A stretch of DNA of 5,107 bases, taken from positions 1 through 5,107 of the forward strand of contig JAGVEP010000286.1 of assembly GCA_020058145.1 (NCBI GenBank), given 5' to 3'. Position numbers and translations under genes: made by a program. The stretch is from Phycisphaerae bacterium. Lineage in GTDB: Bacteria > Planctomycetota > Phycisphaerae > UBA1845 > Fen-1342. Shown piece by piece: positions 1 to 5,100 of the stretch; within the stretch, counting starts at the first letter, position 1, and every line of letters begins with the position of its first letter. The notes under the pieces were generated by a model, which was not told the origin of the DNA, did no database searches, and was given only the letters and a program-made list of their open reading frames with translations.

Positions 1-128
1 ACCTCGGCAAACCGCCAGGCCGCGAGCCGTTGCCCGCCCTGCAATTGCTTGGCGCCCGCCGCGCTCGCTACGTCTTTGCGGTCTAACCCGGCCGCTGCGA
101 CAAAAAGCCCACGCTCGACGCGAAGCAC
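1..128 (-). CDS. Possible partial gene following the sigma factor, perhaps a Ser/Thr protein kinase N-terminus
   Basis: On the minus strand a frame shifted from that of the sigma factor stays open from about position 128 to the window edge. Its last readable residues are QGGQRLAAWRFAEV. This resembles the lead-in to the glycine-rich loop of bacterial Ser/Thr kinases (a G-Q-x-L-x-x-[YW]-x-[LF]-x-E-x-[LI] pattern), but the GxGxxG loop itself would lie outside the window. Possible starts are GTG at 128-126, overlapping the sigma gene, or TTG at 44-42. Neither has a clear ribosome-binding site and no ATG is available. Planctomycete ECF sigma genes are often followed by such kinases, which is the main reason to suspect one here. 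The open frame could also be chance in GC-rich DNA. Confidence 0.28.
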   Translation of the reverse strand, partial: MLRVERGLFVAAAGLDRKDVASAAGAKQLQGGQRLAAWRFAE

Positions 129-979
129 CGCTCGCGGAGTTGCTCATGCGCCGCAGCGTCGCGCTGCTCCTCGCTGCGCAGGTCCGCCAGGTTGGCGTGG
201 CACCGGTCGCAATCGGCCTGCTCCGCATGAAACTCGATGTACGCGTTCCAGTCCTCGTCCAGCACCCCCAGCAGATACCGCCCCAGCGTCGAGCGCTTCA
301 GGCAGGACACACCTTCTTCCCGCCAGATGCGGCCAACGGTGCTGTCGCGCGCGAGCTCCGCTTCCCCCCACTCCGTGGCGCTCGGTGCGCTTTGCAGGAG
401 TGCCCGCCATTGTTCCAGCACGCGAAACTTGATACCCGCCACGGCGGTCTCGGTCAGACCCAGGTCGGCCGCCACCTCCTTGTTCCGCAGCCCGAGCACA
501 ACCAGCATCTCGATCACGATCAGGTCTTGAAACCGGCCCGCCAGCGTGCATTGCTCGACCCACTGCCGCAGCCCGCTCACCAGCGCCGCACGCTGCGCCG
601 TCAGCCGCTCCTGGCTCGCCACGTGCCCGCTCGGCGTATCCCGGTCGATCCAGGCCTGCGGCGTGTCCTCCGGTTCGAGCTGGTCGAGACTCTGGCGCTG
701 CCCCTTCGGCCGGCGGCGCAGGTGATCGTGCAGCTTGTTGCGCAGGATCGCGAAGAGATATGTTTCCAGCGAGCGATTCGGGTCGTAATTCGGCAGACTA
801 CGCAGCAGACCGAGAAACGTCTCCTGCACAATGTCCTCGGCGTCGCTGCGCTCGGCGAGCATCCGCCGGGCGAAGCTCACCAACCGGCCCTGGTAGCGGT
901 CAATAACCTCGCGCCACGCGGCCGGCTCGCCGCGCTGCACGGCTTCCACGAGATAGGTGTCCGCGTCGCCGGTGGGCAT
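83..979 (-). CDS. ECF-type RNA polymerase sigma-70 family factor with Cys/His C-terminal extension
   Basis: This 298-residue protein should bind core RNA polymerase and direct it to a set of promoters. Sigma region 2 spans about residues 20-95. It includes the region 2.2 core DAEDIVQETFLGLL (47-60) and the stretch LETYLFAILRNKLHDHLRRR (71-90), typical of regions 2.3-2.4. Region 4 lies at about 125-195, with a helix-turn-helix at LRNKEVAADLGLTETAVAGIK (164-184). Beyond the usual ECF length (about 180-200 aa) there is an extension of about 100 residues. It contains LKRSTLGRYLLGVLDEDW (227-244) and then H251, C257, C260 and H261 in FHAEQADCDRCHANLADL, which looks like a small metal-binding or zinc-finger-like module. 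I recall similar tails in planctomycete sigma factors encoded beside Ser/Thr kinases. The ATG start is supported by AGGA seven bases upstream. No separate anti-sigma gene is visible, so the tail may regulate the protein itself (inference). The target promoters are unknown. Confidence 0.93.
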   Translation of the reverse strand: MPTGDADTYLVEAVQRGEPAAWREVIDRYQGRLVSFARRMLAERSDAEDIVQETFLGLLRSLPNYDPNRSLETYLFAILRNKLHDHLRRRPKGQRQSLDQLEPEDTPQAWIDRDTPSGHVASQERLTAQRAALVSGLRQWVEQCTLAGRFQDLIVIEMLVVLGLRNKEVAADLGLTETAVAGIKFRVLEQWRALLQSAPSATEWGEAELARDSTVGRIWREEGVSCLKRSTLGRYLLGVLDEDWNAYIEFHAEQADCDRCHANLADLRSEEQRDAAAHEQLRERCFASSVGFLSQRPG

Positions 980-986
980 GGGGTGG

Positions 987-990
987 TCCT
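987..990 (-). promoter_or_regulatory. Ribosome-binding site of the sigma factor gene
   Basis: AGGA on the minus strand lies seven bases before the ATG at 979. It supports that start over internal alternatives. Confidence 0.6.
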
Positions 991-1059
991 GTTTTCCGTG
1001 TCACCACCAGCATACCCGCGCCGCTCGAAAAGGGCGAGAACAGGGCTGAGCTGTTGCAG

Positions 1060-1200
1060 CGGCCGACGCCCCTGTCGGCCGTCTGTAGCGGCCGGGCTCT
1101 GTACCGGCCGACGTGTAGCGGCCGGGCTCTGTACCGGCCGACGTGTAGCGGCCGGGCTCTGTACCGGCCGTCCCAGTAGGGGCCGACGCCCCTGTCGGCC
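1060..1200. repeat. Palindromic repeat array: three 30-bp tandem units between two identical 20-bp hairpins
   Basis: Three consecutive 30-bp units lie at 1081-1110, 1111-1140 and 1141-1170. The last two are identical and the first differs at three of its first four bases. Each unit contains the stem CGGCCGG / CCGGCCG around an eight-base loop GCTCTGTA. The block is bracketed by two identical 20-bp copies of another hairpin, at 1061-1080 and 1181-1200, with stem GGCCGAC / GTCGGCC and loop GCCCCT. In the left copy one more C-G pair extends the stem. There are no unique spacers, so this is not a CRISPR array. The form is that of REP-like palindromes: short, GC-rich and intergenic. The array lies about 80-220 bases upstream of the sigma start, so it may be in that gene's leader or may simply be parasitic DNA. 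A degenerate extra unit may continue to about 1220. Confidence 0.9.
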
Positions 1201-1228
1201 GTCCGTACAGCGCCCGACGTCCCCGCAG

Positions 1229-1238
1229 GCCCGCGGGC
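1229..1238. repeat. Short perfect palindrome GCCCGCGGGC
   Basis: A 10-bp perfect palindrome lies just beyond the repeat array, at the border with the AT-rich segment. In DNA this rich in GC it may be chance. Confidence 0.35.
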
Positions 1239-1240
1239 AG

Positions 1241-1400
1241 CCTCAATCTGCGTCCCCATTACCGGATCGTTTTCCAAACTTAACCATAACTTCACCTTGT
1301 TTTTACCTTATGAGGGACTCATCTCGCGCGGCTGCTTGGATTTGCGAAAAAGCCGGTTTTTTGTTGCACTTGTTTTCGTGTTAGACTGATCTTAACGGAT
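1241..1400. other. AT-rich non-coding island between divergent genes
   Basis: This segment is clearly richer in A and T than its surroundings, with several T tracts (TTTTTACC near 1300, TTTTTT near 1357-1362). It contains a small dyad, ATGAG-GGA-CTCAT, at 1310-1322. It also has an 8-base inverted repeat, GACTCATC at 1316-1323 and GATGAGTC at 1398-1405, bracketing its right half. No open frame here looks coding. Its composition and its place upstream of the sigma gene suggest the promoter region of that gene, but I could not pick a convincing -35/-10 pair on the minus strand. The T-rich stretch has no proper stem-loop in front of it, so I do not call a terminator. Confidence 0.45.
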
Positions 1401-1435
1401 GAGTCGGCGGGCGCGCGCGAGGGAGAGGTTCCGGC

Positions 1436-1449
1436 CGAGCCGCGGCTCG
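1436..1449. repeat. Perfect 14-bp palindrome
   Basis: CGAGCCG followed directly by CGGCTCG forms a perfect palindrome with no loop. It could be a binding site for a dimeric protein or a chance product of GC-rich sequence. Nothing around it decides. Confidence 0.4.
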
Positions 1450-1487
1450 CCAGGACGCTTGCCCTCCTCGGGCCGCGAACCACTCCG

Positions 1488-1563
1488 AACACGAAGCGTC
1501 AGCGAGTGCGTTCGCCGCGCCAGCGAGTGATTTCGGAACACGAAGCGCCAGCGAGTGAGTTCG
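1488..1563. repeat. Cluster of three short dispersed-type repeats, core AAGCG(C/T)CAGCGAGTG
   Basis: Two 27-bp copies, at 1488-1514 and 1537-1563, begin AACACGAAGCG and end GTTCG; they match at 25 of 27 positions. A shortened middle copy (1517-1535) keeps GCGCCAGCGAGTGA and a TTTCG end but lacks the AACACGAA part. I recognise the core as similar to a small repeat seen often between genes in planctomycete genomes, usually in clusters like this; that is recollection, not a search. Open frames across it on either strand (for example the minus-strand peptides with THSLALR) are by-products of the repeat and not genes. The block sits about 90 bases upstream of the plus-strand promoter. Confidence 0.8.
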
Positions 1564-1651
1564 ACGGTTCGCGCTCTTGAAATCGCGCTCGGGCGCTCTG
1601 GTCCGGTACAAACGGCTAACCGAGACATTCAAGATATTTGTTATGGCTCTC

Positions 1652-1681
1652 TTGACTATCCGCTGGGACATGGCCTACACT
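1652..1681 (+). promoter_or_regulatory. Candidate sigma-70-type promoter for the secreted-protein genes
   Basis: TTGACT (1652-1657, five of six to the -35 consensus) and TACACT (1676-1681, four of six to the -10 consensus) are separated by 18 bases. Transcription would start near 1688. It is the best promoter-like pair I found by eye on the plus strand upstream of the 2032 gene. It would leave a leader of about 340 bases, which is long, so a second promoter nearer the gene cannot be excluded. Confidence 0.5.
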
Positions 1682-1794
1682 CTATCAATCCGGGTGGACT
1701 GCCCGGGGTCGGAGCGGCGAGTGCCGGGACGCTCAGCCCTCAGCCCGGATGTCGCGAGCGTGCGAACAATGGGACCGTAACGCGAATTACGCAC

Positions 1795-1880
1795 AAATGT
1801 AGCGGCCGGGTTCCGTACCGGCCGAATGTCGCCGGGCGCCGTACCGGCCGAAATGTAGCGGCCGACCGCCGCGTCGGCCG
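1795..1880. repeat. Second group of the GC-rich palindromic repeats (three diverged units)
   Basis: Three units follow one another at 1795-1824, 1825-1850 and 1851-1880. Unit one matches the units of the 1081-1170 array from TGTAGCGG onward except for two changes, both in the loop. Unit two is shorter and its left arm is damaged (CGCCGGG in place of CGGCCGG). Unit three has the other stem type, CGGCCGAC / GTCGGCCG (1859-1866 and 1873-1880), with loop CGCCGC, matching the stem of the flanking hairpins of the first array. Units are joined by AATGT or AAATGT where the first array has ACGTGT. The group lies 150-240 bases before the PEP-CTERM gene, within its probable leader. Confidence 0.85.
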
Positions 1881-1907
1881 TGGCTACGAACCGAGCCGCG
1901 AGCGCGA

Positions 1908-1931
1908 GTTCGCGGACGGGTTCGCGGACGG
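1908..1931. repeat. 12-bp tandem duplication GTTCGCGGACGG
   Basis: Two perfect adjacent copies, at 1908-1919 and 1920-1931. It may have arisen by slippage, or be two adjacent protein-binding sites. It lies between the palindrome group and the next hairpin. Confidence 0.7.
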
Positions 1932-1935
1932 ACTA

Positions 1936-1955
1936 CCGACCGCTCGCGCGGTCGG
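1936..1955. repeat. Hairpin with 8-bp perfect stem
   Basis: CCGACCGC (1936-1943) and GCGGTCGG (1948-1955) form a perfect stem around the four-base loop TCGC. It resembles the palindromes just upstream in size and GC content but differs in sequence. No T tract follows on either side, so it is not a typical intrinsic terminator. Confidence 0.55.
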
Positions 1956-2019
1956 CTCGGATTACGGCGCGTCGCACCCATGTGCGTCGGATAAATGCGC
2001 GTGTGGTCGCGCTAATGAT

Positions 2020-2024
2020 AGGGA
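2020..2024 (+). promoter_or_regulatory. Ribosome-binding site deciding the start of the PEP-CTERM gene
   Basis: AGGGA lies seven bases before the ATG at 2032. The other in-frame ATG, at 2041, would be 16 bases away, so 2032 is preferred. Confidence 0.5.
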
Positions 2025-2031
2025 TCGATGT

Positions 2032-2742
2032 ATGGCCAGCATGAAACGCTATCTTGGGTTCGTCATTCTCGCGATTGCGGCTGCACCGGCAGTGGCGAAC
2101 CAGTACTCTGTGGTCTTCGAAGGCGACCGCATGCCCGAAGAGGTTCCGGGCTATGTCCGTCATTTCGGGGGCGGCGGGGCCACACGCTGGATCGAGACTG
2201 ACGGCACGGGCAACAGCTATTTCGTGGCCGATTCGCGCGCGAGCAGTTGGATTTGGGACACGGCCTACTACGCCGGACAGATCAATCCAACCGCACCAGG
2301 GGAAACATTCTGGTGTGAATGGCGATTGAATATCCTGGACGATCTGGGATACCGGGACACGGGGGTCGGGATAGCAGCCGACAGTTATTACGAGGTTCTT
2401 TTTGATCACGCGTATGAGCGTGTTGTGAGCGAATGGGAATATGAAGGTAACCAGCCCTGGTCATACCCCATCGCGCCGGGTGTATTTCACACTTACCGCT
2501 TCGAGTCGTCCGACATGGTTCACTACCGCCTGTGGATTGATGACGAACTTGTTCACGAGGGGAGTTGGCAGACGAGCCTGAACCACTCATTCGTCACGTT
2601 CGGTGACGAGTGGTACGGAACTGCCCCGGGGGGGGCACTCGCGAGTTGGGACTTTCTCCGGTTCGGCGTCTCGGTACCCGAACCGCGTTCGCTAAGCCTG
2701 CTAATTTTGGCGTGCGTTTGCGTGGCCACGCATCGCAGGTAG
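2032..2742 (+). CDS. Exported PEP-CTERM protein with a LamG/concanavalin-like beta-sandwich appearance
   Basis: This 236-residue protein has an N-terminal signal peptide: basic MASMKR, a hydrophobic run YLGFVILAIAAAPAVA, and a likely cleavage after A-V-A at residue 22. The mature part is rich in aromatic and acidic residues. Segments such as FHTYRFESSDMVHYRLWIDD (152-171) and the late ASWDFLRFG (204-212) recall jelly-roll concanavalin A/LamG-type domains; this is a visual impression only. It ends with a sorting tail: VPEP (215-218), a short hydrophobic stretch SLLILACVCVA (222-232) and terminal RR. In bacteria with exosortase such tails direct transfer to the envelope or extracellular matrix. 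No exosortase gene is in the window. The function beyond export is unknown. The start at 2032 is chosen for its ribosome-binding site and because only that start puts the signal peptide at the N-terminus. The next gene begins 43 bases later on the same strand. Confidence 0.88.
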   Translation: MASMKRYLGFVILAIAAAPAVANQYSVVFEGDRMPEEVPGYVRHFGGGGATRWIETDGTGNSYFVADSRASSWIWDTAYYAGQINPTAPGETFWCEWRLNILDDLGYRDTGVGIAADSYYEVLFDHAYERVVSEWEYEGNQPWSYPIAPGVFHTYRFESSDMVHYRLWIDDELVHEGSWQTSLNHSFVTFGDEWYGTAPGGALASWDFLRFGVSVPEPRSLSLLILACVCVATHRR

Positions 2743-2773
2743 TTGCAGTGTTCTGATTCAGAGGCAGTACAAC

Positions 2774-2779
2774 AAGGAG
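2774..2779 (+). promoter_or_regulatory. Strong ribosome-binding site of the beta-solenoid gene
   Basis: AAGGAG six bases before the ATG at 2786, the expected spacing, fixes that start. It lies in the 43-base gap after the PEP-CTERM gene, where I see no terminator or promoter, suggesting joint transcription. Confidence 0.8.
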
Positions 2780-2785
2780 AAACAG

Positions 2786-5032
2786 ATGAGTAAGTGCGGT
2801 CGAACAGTTGGATGCTGCGCGCTGTGCGTAGCAAGCGTCAGCGCGGCGTGCGCTGGGATCAGGGTGTGGGGCGGTGACGCCCAGTCTCTCATTTACGGCG
2901 ACGGTCATAGCATACGCTTCACAACCCCCGGGACGCTTTATATCGATACGGACCCGGACGGCACTGGGGCTGTCGACTACATCAACGAGATCCTGGCCCC
3001 CGGCGTCGAAGGTGCGGTCTACTTGTACGTCGTGAAAGGTCCGGGCGGGGACCCGTGCACACCCTACTGCCCCACCGCAACTGACGTACACGTCATTGAC
3101 CTTTCCGGGGCGACCGAGTCCCACATCATGGAGGTGCTGACGAACGGCGATATGGCCGACTGGACCGTGCCGGTGAAGGCCACGAGCCTGGATGTGCGGC
3201 TCTGGAACTGGTACGGCCCGATCGTGCTCGGGATCGACGTCCAGCGGCTCGATGGTGCCCTGGAATGCGATTCGTTGGGCGAGGTCTGGGTCCGCGACGG
3301 GTCTGGCCCGACGCACATGGGCTTGATCCAGGTCGGTGGAGAGGCCGGCTACTCGAAGGGAATACATGTGCAAGGGTCCATACTCGGCCAGATCCAGGTT
3401 TTTCACACCCTGCATGAGGAGGGGACCATCGAAGTAACCGGCTCATCGTTGAGAGGTGTCCAGGTGTGGGACGGCATGTATGGGAACGTCGAGATTGGCG
3501 GCGACGTGTCCACAGCCGCCGTCTATGGCGACTTGGCGGGCGAGTTTCACGTGATCGGCGACGCCCTAACCGGAGACGGCGACTTCCCATGGGGTCTGCG
3601 CGCGGAGCACATAGCGCCTTCCGGTGTGGTCGATGTGGACGGAGCCTACGCCGATCTGTTTGTCGAACAAGCGGTTGAAGGGAAGATTGACGTTAGACCA
3701 GGCACGCTGCACAGCACTTTCGGCATTGCCGGCGTGGCATCTGGCGGCTCGATTCACGCGAACAACATCTATCTCGTCCGCATGTCGGATTACGTCGATG
3801 GCGAGGTGATCGCCGACGGCGCCTTCTCAAGCGTTGGGGTGGCGGGTGTTACGGGTTCCATTAACGCTGATTCCATCAACGGCCTGACCGTGCATAATCG
3901 AGTTGAGGGATCCGTCGGCGCTGTGACCATCGCGGACCTTACCGTGATCAACGGGCTCGTCGGCACCGTCAGTGCCGAGTCCATCGCAGGCCTGACTGTG
4001 ACAGGCGCCACGGAAGGCACTGTCAGCGCGACCAGCAGTCTCGAGAACGCTGCGTTCGACGTCATCGCGGCCGGTGCCACAGTTTCGGCGCCTGAAATCC
4101 ACTATATGGTCGCCACCGGAGCCATCGGCGGTACCGTGAGCGCGACCGCGGAGCTCACCGACAGCACCTTCGGCAGCATCGACCCGAATGGGTTGGTCGA
4201 AACCGCGTACATTCGCGATGTAACCGTCGTGGGAACGATGGAGGGCAAGTTGGCTGCTTCGGGCGCGCTGGATGCGTCAGTGCAGGTCGGCGGCGTGCCC
4301 GCCACCACCGGGACCATTGACGTGGGCACCCTGAACGGCTCGCTGGGCTGCATCGGCGACATGTACGGCAGCATTTCAGTAACGAATGACGTGTCCGGCG
4401 CGATCTGGCTCGTGCCCACCTATCGCCACGGACCCGATGGAAATTTGTTCGGGACGATCAACGTCACGGGGTCAGTTCCAGGCTCGATCCATGTCGAGAG
4501 CGACGTTCAAAACGGCGGCTCGATTTACATTGGCGGCGTGCTCGACGACGTGAGCGGAGACTTGAGTGGCGGACACATACTTATCGGACGGTCCCTGCTC
4601 GCCGGAGCGACGATTACAGTCGCCCCCGGACTGAACTTCGACCCCAATACCGAATTCGTCACCGCTCGGTTCAACGGCTGGGGGCCCACGGAGACTGGCG
4701 ACCCGATCGACCCCAACGCGACCATTACGATCGGCAACCACGACCCCTGCCACGGCGACTGCCCGGATATCAACGTAAGGGCGGTGACGCGCTGCCGCGG
4801 CGACATGGATTGCAGCGGCGAAGTGGATTTTGATGACGTTGGGCCGTTCGTCGATGCATTGACCACCGACCCGGACGTCTACTCGATCGCGAACCCCGGC
4901 TTGGGCGGGACGGCGGACGACTACACCGTCGGGGCACGTTTATTTCATGGCGACTGCAACTGCGATGGGGTAGTGGACTTCGACGACATCAACCCGTTCA
5001 TCGCCCGGCTTAGTACCAGTTTTCATAAATAA
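2786..5032 (+). CDS. Secreted beta-solenoid-like repeat protein with C-terminal dockerin-like calcium-binding repeats
   Basis: A 748-residue protein. The first 24 residues form an unusual Cys-rich signal peptide (C4, C10, C11, C14, C22) with probable cleavage after A-C-A (21-23); it is not a good lipobox. From about residue 25 to 640 there are irregular short repeats of alternating hydrophobic residues with Gly, Ser, Thr and Val (G-[ST]-[IV]-x-[AV]), as in right-handed beta-helix or adhesin-type solenoids. Residues 357-410 hold three 18-residue units in tandem. The C-terminus has two EF-hand-like loops, GDMDCSGEVDFDD (672-684) and GDCNCDGVVDFDD (722-734), each followed by a P-F motif (GPF, NPF). 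Their Asp/Asn/Ser positions fit Ca2+ ligands, as in type I dockerin repeats. This paired tail is very common in planctomycete exported proteins, where its partner is generally unknown. Catalytic residues are not recognisable. It could be an adhesin, a matrix protein or a polysaccharide-binding protein. Confidence 0.88.
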   Translation: MSKCGRTVGCCALCVASVSAACAGIRVWGGDAQSLIYGDGHSIRFTTPGTLYIDTDPDGTGAVDYINEILAPGVEGAVYLYVVKGPGGDPCTPYCPTATDVHVIDLSGATESHIMEVLTNGDMADWTVPVKATSLDVRLWNWYGPIVLGIDVQRLDGALECDSLGEVWVRDGSGPTHMGLIQVGGEAGYSKGIHVQGSILGQIQVFHTLHEEGTIEVTGSSLRGVQVWDGMYGNVEIGGDVSTAAVYGDLAGEFHVIGDALTGDGDFPWGLRAEHIAPSGVVDVDGAYADLFVEQAVEGKIDVRPGTLHSTFGIAGVASGGSIHANNIYLVRMSDYVDGEVIADGAFSSVGVAGVTGSINADSINGLTVHNRVEGSVGAVTIADLTVINGLVGTVSAESIAGLTVTGATEGTVSATSSLENAAFDVIAAGATVSAPEIHYMVATGAIGGTVSATAELTDSTFGSIDPNGLVETAYIRDVTVVGTMEGKLAASGALDASVQVGGVPATTGTIDVGTLNGSLGCIGDMYGSISVTNDVSGAIWLVPTYRHGPDGNLFGTINVTGSVPGSIHVESDVQNGGSIYIGGVLDDVSGDLSGGHILIGRSLLAGATITVAPGLNFDPNTEFVTARFNGWGPTETGDPIDPNATITIGNHDPCHGDCPDINVRAVTRCRGDMDCSGEVDFDDVGPFVDALTTDPDVYSIANPGLGGTADDYTVGARLFHGDCNCDGVVDFDDINPFIARLSTSFHK
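3854..4015 (+). repeat. Three tandem 18-residue repeats inside the beta-solenoid gene
   Basis: Residues 357-374, 375-392 and 393-410 align without gaps: GSINADSINGLTVHNRVE, GSVGAVTIADLTVINGLV and GTVSAESIAGLTVTGATE. The shared pattern is G-[ST]-[IV], then I at position 8, L-T-V at 11-13. Further degenerate units follow, for example ATVSAPEIHYMVATGAIG and the twice-used GTVSAT. The equal length without insertions suggests one coil of a solenoid per unit. The DNA copies have diverged more than the protein pattern, so the duplication is not recent. Confidence 0.75.
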
Positions 5033-5087
5033 TATGACGTATTATCTAGCGGGCGTGCTGCGTTCGTGGCATACTGGTCCCCGTGGC

Positions 5088-5093
5088 AGGAGG
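5088..5093 (+). promoter_or_regulatory. Ribosome-binding site of the gene at the right edge
   Basis: A full AGGAGG lies seven bases before the ATG at 5101. The 5033-5087 gap has no clear terminator, so the gene may continue the same operon. Confidence 0.75.
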
Positions 5094-5100
5094 CCAGAAT

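Larger units (their letters stand above)
1682..2031 (+). other. Long non-coding leader or spacer before the PEP-CTERM gene
   Basis: The open frame of the following gene reads back through this segment to before 1555 without a stop, but that is a GC-rich artefact. The upstream part carries palindromic repeats, a 12-bp tandem repeat and no secretion signal, whereas a normal signal peptide starts at 2032. The segment begins with a small hairpin (CCGGG 1690-1694, CCCGG 1702-1706) close to the predicted transcription start, and has other GC-rich inverted segments around 1720-1775. I do not recognise a riboswitch or other known RNA family here. Confidence 0.5.

Noticed and set aside
1081..1170. CRISPR-like array of 30-bp repeats
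   Set aside because: The units are directly adjacent with no unique spacers, and no cas genes are present.
1350..1362. Intrinsic terminator at the AAAAAGCCGG-T6 stretch
   Set aside because: The near-palindrome has no room for a loop, its pairing is mostly A-T, and no gene ends just before it on the plus strand.
140..1384. A 414-residue open frame on the plus strand
   Set aside because: It lies antisense to the well-supported sigma factor and then runs through the palindromic repeats. Its sequence is low-complexity, rich in Arg, Pro and Ala, and it has no recognisable domain.
1310..1410. Hammerhead ribozyme, suggested by GATGAGTC on both strands
   Set aside because: The CUGAUGA core is not intact at either place and no suitably placed GAAA partner with flanking stems was found.
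1381..1671. A 96-residue minus-strand open frame
   Set aside because: It translates the AAGCGCCAGCGAGTG repeats (giving THSLALR-like peptides). It has no domain and no ribosome-binding site that I can see.
1555..2031. An N-terminal extension of the PEP-CTERM protein to 395 residues
   Set aside because: The extension would translate repeat DNA and place a typical signal peptide in the middle of the protein. The 2032 start has a ribosome-binding site.
2594..3415. A 273-residue minus-strand open frame
   Set aside because: It is antisense to the two exported-protein genes across their junction, with no domain. The plus-strand genes have signal peptides and ribosome-binding sites.
5060..5090. 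Sigma-54 promoter at TGGCATACTGG before the last gene
   Set aside because: The GC element needed at the proper distance from the GG is absent.
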